Origin: Geminicoccaceae bacterium
Lineage (GTDB): Bacteria > Pseudomonadota > Alphaproteobacteria > Geminicoccales > Geminicoccaceae
Direction: 5' to 3'
Length of the DNA stretch: 16,590 nt
NCBI GenBank assembly: GCA_030824835.1
Contig: JAPJRA010000019.1
Span: forward strand, 1-16,590
A program made the position numbers and the translations under genes. Of this stretch, positions 12,642 to 16,590 are shown one piece after another; position 1 is the stretch's first letter, and each line of letters opens with the position of its first letter. The notes beneath the pieces are model-generated. The model ran no database searches and had not been told where the DNA came from. It saw only the letters and a list, made by a program, of their open reading frames with translations.

Positions 12642-12851
12642 CTATTGCGCTGGTGCAGCCGGCTGCGCTGGCGAGCTGGGGGCAACTGGCGCCACAGCAG
12701 GCGGTGGCGCGGACGCGGCTGGCGGAGCTGCAGGTGCTGGAATAGTTGCTGCCGGGGGCGGGGCAGAGCCACCGAACCACCCGAGCGAATATCCTCCGAT
12801 CACCAGCACGACGATCACGGCAACGACGATGTAGATGGTACGTCGGTCCAT
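12642..12851 (-). CDS. Small single-pass membrane protein with Pro/Ala-rich tail
   Basis: A 69-residue product from ATG 12851, with GGGGG about 8 nt upstream. Residues 1-4 are 'MDRR', followed by a long hydrophobic helix (5-26, 'TIYIVVAVIVVLVIGGYSLGWF'), then ~40 residues made almost only of Pro, Ala and Ser ('PPPAATIPAPAAPPAASAPP'). This is a typical small inner-membrane protein with a flexible periplasmic tail, or an uncleaved anchor. No partner is identifiable; its neighbours face the other way or lie over 200 bp away. The tail's repeated composition makes a database match of little value; the membrane helix and charge pattern support a real gene. Confidence 0.65.
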   Translation of the reverse strand: MDRRTIYIVVAVIVVLVIGGYSLGWFGGSAPPPAATIPAPAAPPAASAPPPAVAPVAPSSPAQPAAPAQ

Positions 12852-13087
12852 TTTTGGCCCCCAATTCTTCTACGGACAGATTTTACACCACCGCAGGCGG
12901 CAAGCCATATGCAACTTGCCACCAAACCCAGTCACAAGCGCTCTTGTTCATGTTTTGTGCCCATGGCAGCTTCCAGCCGTGAACCCACGTACCTGCAAAA
13001 AGCTGACGTTCACCATCGCCTTTGCGCTTGGCCGGTGCCGGAGCTGGCTGGGCGATATGCTCAGGCCGCAACCCGGCGATGAGGCTG

Positions 13088-13630
13088 TCAGCTTGCGTAT
13101 AGGCCGCTCGACTGCATGGCATCGCCAATATCGATCGGCATGCGCCCGATCTTATCCAGGACGGCCGTCGTGGTAGGAGCGGGCTCATCGTGAGACGCAG
13201 AACTCACCGCTTGCTCGACCTTCGGCCGATCCTGGCTCATGCCGAATCGGGCCTCGTCGGCAGCCAACCCGCGCTCCCCTTCTGGCCGGCGCGCGATCAG
13301 ATCCTGCATCTGTTTCCATTTCCAGCGGACATACCCGTTCTCAAAGGCCGCGGTGGCCATCAGGGCGACGCGGGTATCATCGTAAGCGATCTGTCCGACG
13401 ATGAGCCTTCGCTTAAACTTCAAGATGACGAGGTCGGGCGGCTCGCGGAGACCGTAGACTCGCGTGCGAAGGCGTGCCGCTTCGCGCTCGTGCTTGCCGG
13501 CCAGGACCATGGCCCAGCCGCGGTGCCAAGCCGACCGGATGTCCATTCTGGCACCGCGCGGGATCGGTCCTAGCGCTGGTAGCGGGCGCGTTACCTTCCG
13601 GGTGGCGAAGTCGATCGATCGGGCGCTCAT
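13088..13630 (-). CDS. Hypothetical protein, last gene of a three-gene overlapping operon
   Basis: A 180-residue product. ATG 13630 is chosen because AGAGG lies just upstream and the ATG overlaps the preceding gene's stop by 4 nt (ATGA); the longer frame adds 31 unconvincing residues. Residues ~25-125 look folded: 'MDIRSAWHRGWAMVLAGKHE', 'DLVILKFKRRLIVGQIAYDD' (beta strands), and 'VRWKWKQMQDLIARRPEGE'. The last ~55 residues are polar and disordered-looking, rich in Ser, Asp and Pro. No signal peptide or enzyme motif is seen. Function unknown. Coupled translation to the two upstream genes suggests a shared task. Confidence 0.62.
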   Translation of the reverse strand: MSARSIDFATRKVTRPLPALGPIPRGARMDIRSAWHRGWAMVLAGKHEREAARLRTRVYGLREPPDLVILKFKRRLIVGQIAYDDTRVALMATAAFENGYVRWKWKQMQDLIARRPEGERGLAADEARFGMSQDRPKVEQAVSSASHDEPAPTTTAVLDKIGRMPIDIGDAMQSSGLYAS

Positions 13631-14023
13631 GCTGCCTCTCCCGTGCCAGCTAGCTGCCGCAGAGTGCCGCGCATGTTGCGCAGTGCCAGAAGATCCTGAC
13701 TCTTGGCGTCCCGGTCGGGGCACGGACCCTGAAGCTCCATCGCCAGTGCGAGCTGCGCAGCCACACCGGCCAGTGTCACGGCGGGCGTCTTAGCGATCAG
13801 CCTCTGCAACTTGTGCGCATGCTGACCGTCAGGCATGTCCTTGAGGTTGGTCCCACCGCGTCCGGGGCCGTTGCAATAGTCGAGCACCGCGCGCCACTCG
13901 GGCGCCCCAGGCGACGTGCCGGTCGACCGAGGCAGCCGCGAGCGGTGCTGGAGCGGCAAGGATACCCGCAGCGCTGGCACAGATGACCCGACCAAGCAGG
14001 TCGCGACGGTTCGTGGCGGTCAT
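13627..14023 (-). pseudogene. Frameshifted Tat-signal-type protein, paralogue of the upstream gene
   Basis: ATG 14023 opens 'MTATNRRDLLGRVICASAAG', a twin-arginine-like export signal followed by an Ala-rich segment, then 'SVDRHVAWG'. The expected continuation 'APEWRAVLDYCNGPG...' appears only in another frame, which runs on to the stop at 13627. Removing one base from the CCCC run at 13905-13908 (GGGG on the coding strand) restores one 131-residue frame through '...HVAWAPEWRAVLDYC'. The repaired product matches its upstream neighbour's layout ('HLAWERE', 'TPAGIAAQIRLA' versus 'HVAW', 'TLAGVAAQLALA'). Both neighbours overlap it by 4 nt. A sequencing error in the homopolymer is as likely as true inactivation. 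Confidence 0.7.
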
Positions 14024-14433
14024 GCCAAGGCTCTTCCAGCCAACGTCTGGAGCGCGGCCTCCGCACTGCGCAGTGTCTGCTCCTCGCTGTCGCCCATGCC
14101 CTCCTCGAAGCCGACGATCGCCAGCCTGATTTGGGCAGCGATCCCGGCCGGCGTGGTGGCCGGCGTTGCCGCGATGCGCTCTCCCAGCGCCCAGATCCGA
14201 TCGGTCAGGGTATCGATCGAGGCATCGGCGTCGTCGCCCCAGGAGGTACCGGGTGCCCGAGCCTGCGCCCGGAGAACGGCGGCCTCCCGCTCCCAGGCGA
14301 GGTGCGGATCGGTCTCAGCGGCGGTTAGCGAAGGTGCGCTGCCGAGTATGTCGGTGGCCACAATGGTGCCCACCAGGGCACGGCGGGCGGGCTGGTCGGT
14401 GGGCGTGTTCAAGGCTACGGTGGTCTGAGCCAT
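14020..14433 (-). CDS. Hypothetical protein, first clear gene of the overlapping operon
   Basis: A 137-residue product from ATG 14433, with GGAGAC about 7 nt upstream; the longer frame to 14523 has no support. The start 'MAQTTVALNTPTDQPARRALVGTIV' is a weak export or membrane-like segment with an Arg pair. The rest is helical: 'DPHLAWEREAAVLRAQARAP', an acidic stretch, 'DRIWALGERIAATPATTPAGIAAQIRLAI' and 'EEQTLRSAEAALQTLAG'. As far as I recall, proteins with 'HLAWERE...RIAATPATT.AG..AQ' are common uncharacterised sphingomonad island genes. The ATGA overlap with the next gene, its own paralogue, implies a tandem duplication within an operon. Confidence 0.68.
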   Translation of the reverse strand: MAQTTVALNTPTDQPARRALVGTIVATDILGSAPSLTAAETDPHLAWEREAAVLRAQARAPGTSWGDDADASIDTLTDRIWALGERIAATPATTPAGIAAQIRLAIVGFEEGMGDSEEQTLRSAEAALQTLAGRALA

Positions 14434-14504
14434 CGTTGCTGTCTCCAAATTGTGAAGGTTAGGGCAGGCCCGACGGGTCGGCGCAGTGCGCCGGGCGGCA
14501 AAAC

Positions 14505-14738
14505 TCAGGCTGCGACGCACCAACAGCGGCGGCGGGCGTTATGCTCGAAGCGGGCCTGGATCGGTGCCGGTCTGGGCATGGTGATGATCGCTGCGACCTC
14601 GGCGCGGACCCGTGCCACCATCTCATCGCCGCTCTTGATCAGCAATCTCACCGCTGCCCACGCTTGCCGCATGGTCTCGGCAAGATACGCCCGTGCGGAG
14701 CCTGCGAAGTGCTGGCAGCGTATTTGGCGCTCATCCAC
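14505..14738 (-). CDS. Possible 77-residue hypothetical protein
   Basis: A GTG start at 14738 with only a poorly placed AAGG. The translation 'FAGSARAYLAETMRQAWAAVRLLI' followed by 'VARVRAEVAAIITMPRPAPI' resembles short uncharacterised sphingomonad island proteins in style, with a helix then a basic tail. It lies 71 bp upstream of the operon at 14433 and could be its first gene. A plus-strand frame covers the same bases but is less protein-like. The start is uncertain, and damage as in its neighbours cannot be excluded. Confidence 0.4.
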   Translation of the reverse strand: MDERQIRCQHFAGSARAYLAETMRQAWAAVRLLIKSGDEMVARVRAEVAAIITMPRPAPIQARFEHNARRRCWCVAA

Positions 14739-14796
14739 GCCTTGGTCAGAATCCGGGAGAGGTTAGGGCGAGTGGACATCGGCCTTGATCCGCCTA

Positions 14797-14825
14797 TTCT
14801 GTTTTTAAGCGTCTCTGTCTATAAT
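14797..14825 (+). promoter_or_regulatory. Promoter-like sequence of the broken XRE regulator
   Basis: A perfect TATAAT at 14820-14825 lies 17 bp after TTCTGT (14797-14802), a poor -35. The surrounding stretch is AT-rich. The XRE pseudogene ATG at 14899 is about 65 nt beyond the expected transcription start. Confidence 0.4.
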
Positions 14826-14898
14826 CAAAAGGTAATGATCAATTAATCGGTATTTCGTAATGGCTTGCGTTTTTCGACAGTAATGACATTAGCACGGT

Positions 14899-15145
14899 AT
14901 GAAATCTGCACAGTGCAGGGCGGCCCGCGGGCTGCTGAATTGAAATCGGGCTGACCTTGCCGAGGAGGCCGTGGTCAGTATGGTCACCGTTCGCAATTTT
15001 GAGAATGAGAGATCTACGCCGCAGAGAGCATCACTCGAGGTAATGCGGCGCGCGTTTGAAGAGGCGGGAGTAGCTTTCATCGCCGAGAAATGGAGGCGGG
15101 CCGGGCGTCAGGCTGAAGCGGGTGTCAAAGCCCAGTCAAAGCTAG
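14899..15145 (+). pseudogene. XRE-type HTH regulator broken by a stop codon and a frameshift
   Basis: Reading from ATG 14899 gives 'MKSAQCRAARGLLN', then TGA (14941-14943), then in the same frame 'NRADLAEEAVVSMVTVRNFENERSTPQ' and 'RRAFEEAGVAFIAE'. The stop stands where relatives have Trp ('GLLNW'), a single TGG-to-TGA change. A second lesion follows: an extra A in AAA (15088-15090) shifts the frame, and dropping it restores the family's usual ending 'ENGGGPGVRLKR' with TAG at 15143-15145. The turn glycine of the HTH ('AGVS') is also Val here. Intact relatives are ~80-residue single-domain repressors or antitoxin-like proteins. The 67-residue frame from 14971 lacks the first helices and is not a real gene. 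Confidence 0.82.
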
Positions 15146-15266
15146 GTCAGCCGTGGCCCGGGTACGGCAAGTGATGTTGTTCTTCGGAGGCTATGACGCG
15201 TGCACATCAGGTGTTTCTGTGCGAGCGTGACCGCATTCCAATCTGCCGCAGCGACTGGAGCAGGCA

Positions 15267-15491
15267 ATGGCACTGGAACGGTTTGGCGGGGTAGGGGGAA
15301 TCATTCGCAAGGCGGTGCCTTTCGTCCTTACCTACTTTTTCGGCAAGAAGATGGGGGAGCGGGATACACGGCAGCAGGCCGAGGGCGAGATCAACGAACA
15401 ACGCGAGCGGGCCGACAAGGCCGCACAGGACGTTCGCGACGACCTCTCGAAAAAGCCCACCGGTGATTACATCCGCGGCAAGGACATCTGA
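15267..15491 (+). CDS. Small amphipathic/membrane-associated helical protein
   Basis: A 74-residue product; GGAGCAGG precedes ATG 15267. Residues 8-26 ('GVGGIIRKAVPFVLTYFFG') form one moderately hydrophobic segment with a Lys/Arg, probably a membrane anchor. Residues ~30-60 are a highly charged probable coiled coil ('QQAEGEINEQRERADKAAQD'), ending 'KPTGDYIRGKDI'. It is followed after 3 nt by a lipoprotein gene, so the two are a probable operon. A membrane-anchored coiled coil beside a small lipoprotein recalls phage spanin pairs (Rz/Rz1), but the lipoprotein is not proline-rich and no lysis gene is near, so this is only a suggestion. Confidence 0.68.
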   Translation: MALERFGGVGGIIRKAVPFVLTYFFGKKMGERDTRQQAEGEINEQRERADKAAQDVRDDLSKKPTGDYIRGKDI

Positions 15492-15494
15492 GCG

Positions 15495-15749
15495 ATGAAG
15501 ATACGGTTCGTCATGGCCGGCGCCCTGGCTGTGGTGCTCGCGGGCTGCGGCTCCGAAGAGAAGGTCTGCGACTTCAGCAAGGTCGTGACAACGCCGTCCT
15601 ACGACCAGTCGTTTCGTGACAAGCTGGCGCAGGACGTCGACCACATCTGCGGCAACCCCGACAGGGGTATGGCCGCCGAATATGCGACGGCCTGCAAGTT
15701 CATCCAGGATAGCCTAGAGCTGCGCGCCAAGATCGCTTCGCTGAAATGA
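15495..15749 (+). CDS. Small lipoprotein with three extra cysteines
   Basis: An 84-residue product from ATG 15495. Residues 1-18 are a lipoprotein signal (Lys2, Arg4, a hydrophobic core, lipobox Leu15-Ala16-Gly17-Cys18), so the mature protein starts at Cys18 and is membrane-anchored. Three further cysteines follow ('EEKVCDFSK', 'DVDHICGNP', 'YATACKFIQ'); two could form a disulfide. The end is helical ('DSLELRAKIASLK'). AAGGA about 10 nt upstream, inside the end of the preceding gene, is the likely ribosome binding site. Function unknown. It probably works with the coiled-coil protein encoded just upstream. Confidence 0.72.
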   Translation: MKIRFVMAGALAVVLAGCGSEEKVCDFSKVVTTPSYDQSFRDKLAQDVDHICGNPDRGMAAEYATACKFIQDSLELRAKIASLK

Positions 15750-15932
15750 CGCCGATGCCACGCAAAGGGAATGGCACCAAGCTTCGGCCGACACGTTCAC
15801 GATAGATTATCGCCGGCCCCGCTCTACGACCGGCTTACAGCTTCCCAAGCTGTCGATCGGATGCCTACAGACGGCACGCTGCGCCGGTCGCCGATGCGAA
15901 CCGTTGGCGGTATGGTCCGGGGCGAAGACCGG

Positions 15933-16154
15933 ATGATGCAGTATGCAGGCCAGCACCTCCGTACGGCCCTGGCCTAGCTCCTGCTCGACGACGGCACGCC
16001 CGCCCAACTGCTCGAGGTCGACGACAGCTGGTGGAGGTTCGATGCGCAGGGCCGGACCGTCCGGGGCCACATGGAGGCGATGCGGAAGGCGATGAACGCC
16101 GCATCCGACTATGCAGGCTGGCGGTACCGGGGAGCGCGGTATCAATGGTATTAG
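15933..16154 (+). pseudogene. Small gene interrupted by an in-frame TAG
   Basis: The frame 'MMQYAGQHLRTALA' ends at TAG 15975-15977, but the same frame continues directly with 'LLLDDGTPAQLLEVDDSWWR', then 'DAQGRTVRGHMEAMRKAM' and 'ASDYAGWRYRGARYQWY' to TAG at 16152-16154. If the first TAG was CAG (one C-to-T change), the protein is about 73 residues. The Trp- and Tyr-rich, well-mixed composition after the stop strongly suggests former coding. The start is uncertain (ATG 15894, 15933 or 15936). Family unknown. Confidence 0.55.
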
Positions 16155-16590
16155 GCGGCAGCTGGCACGACGGCGGCTAGAAAGCGACTGGCGCTGGACG
16201 GCGACGCCGGTGGAGATCACCGCCATCGTGCACGCGATCTGGCCCAAGATCGCGGGACGGCCGGTGCAGTTGCCGGCTGCTGGTTGCGCATCGGCCGGGC
16301 ATCGCTGTCACCTTTCCCGGGCGGCCAGCATCGATCGCCGCCAGCACCCGGCTACAGCAGATCCGTCTAATAGCTCTGCCCGGACTTCCAGCCCAGCGCA
16401 CCCTATCAGCGCATGGCAACCGAGAAATCCGAATCACGTCCCGGCACCGCTGTGAATCGAGGATACGTTCCCATCAGCACGAAACTGCTCCAGCGGCCCC
16501 AGTCGGTGACGGGTTTGGCCCAGAGCGCCCATCAAGACCATCGTTCGACGAATCTGCAGCCGATCATCGCGGTGGTGAGATGGAAGACGG
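16155..16590. other. No supported gene to the window end
   Basis: Several frames are open here but none has a ribosome binding site together with protein-like composition. A frame from ATG 16413 remains open to the window edge and begins 'MATEKSESRPGTAVNRGYVP'. It could be the start of a gene continuing to the right, but the evidence is too weak to call. Confidence 0.4.

Noticed and set aside
15267..15749. Firm assignment as phage spanins Rz/Rz1
   Set aside because: The lipoprotein is in its own frame rather than nested, is not proline-rich, and no endolysin or holin is near.
14941..15977. Recoding of TGA and TAG (altered genetic code or selenocysteine)
   Set aside because: The two stops differ in type, the same genes carry other lesions, and intact genes nearby end normally at TGA and TAG. 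Ordinary decay explains it.
16413..16590. Open frame running off the right edge
   Set aside because: It could be the start of a gene continuing to the right, but the first 59 codons show no family signal and there is no ribosome binding site.

Overview
The window is GC-rich DNA from an alphaproteobacterium. The gene families (AlpA plus an AAA_25 RepA, a P4-type integrase, small XRE regulators of the 'ENGGGPGVRL' type, IS elements) suggest a sphingomonad such as Sphingomonas, Sphingobium or Novosphingobium. This is inferred from family resemblance, as no housekeeping marker is present.

Layout. (1) 1-692: insertion-sequence debris, namely a possible IS21-like terminus and an internally deleted IS3-family element. 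(2) About 757-9713: the right-hand part of an integrative element. It runs from a sigma70-like promoter through alpA, a small coupled gene, a RepA helicase, a hairpin-rich stretch, a small gene, a terminase-small-subunit-like gene, a roughly 1.2 kb control region with palindromes and iteron-like repeats, a small secreted Cys-containing protein, a protein with two excisionase-type HTH domains, a helical protein and a tyrosine integrase. It ends in a displaced 3' half of a tRNA-Pro(GGG) gene, which is the attachment site. The matching intact tRNA would lie left of the window. (3) 9714-12851: a cysteine-pair protein, a secreted beta-helix/RTX protein with an AT-rich core, and two small genes. (4) 13088-16154: small accessory genes in various states of decay. 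They include a three-gene minus-strand operon joined by 4-nt overlaps, and genes broken by a +1 frameshift, a TGA, a second frameshift and a TAG.

How the genes may work together. Integrase, AlpA-like factors, a replication helicase and a TerS-like protein, with no structural genes, no large terminase and no relaxase, resemble a phage satellite (PICI-like) more than a conjugative element. The same 17-bp palindrome, YACTCGCNNNRCGAGTG, occurs once in front of repA and twice in the non-coding control region. That suggests one regulator or initiator acts at both places. Three AGGRTTGG repeats spaced 30-31 bp next to an AT-rich stretch could be a replication origin. Five copies of an octamer between int and the att site look like integrase or excisionase arm sites.
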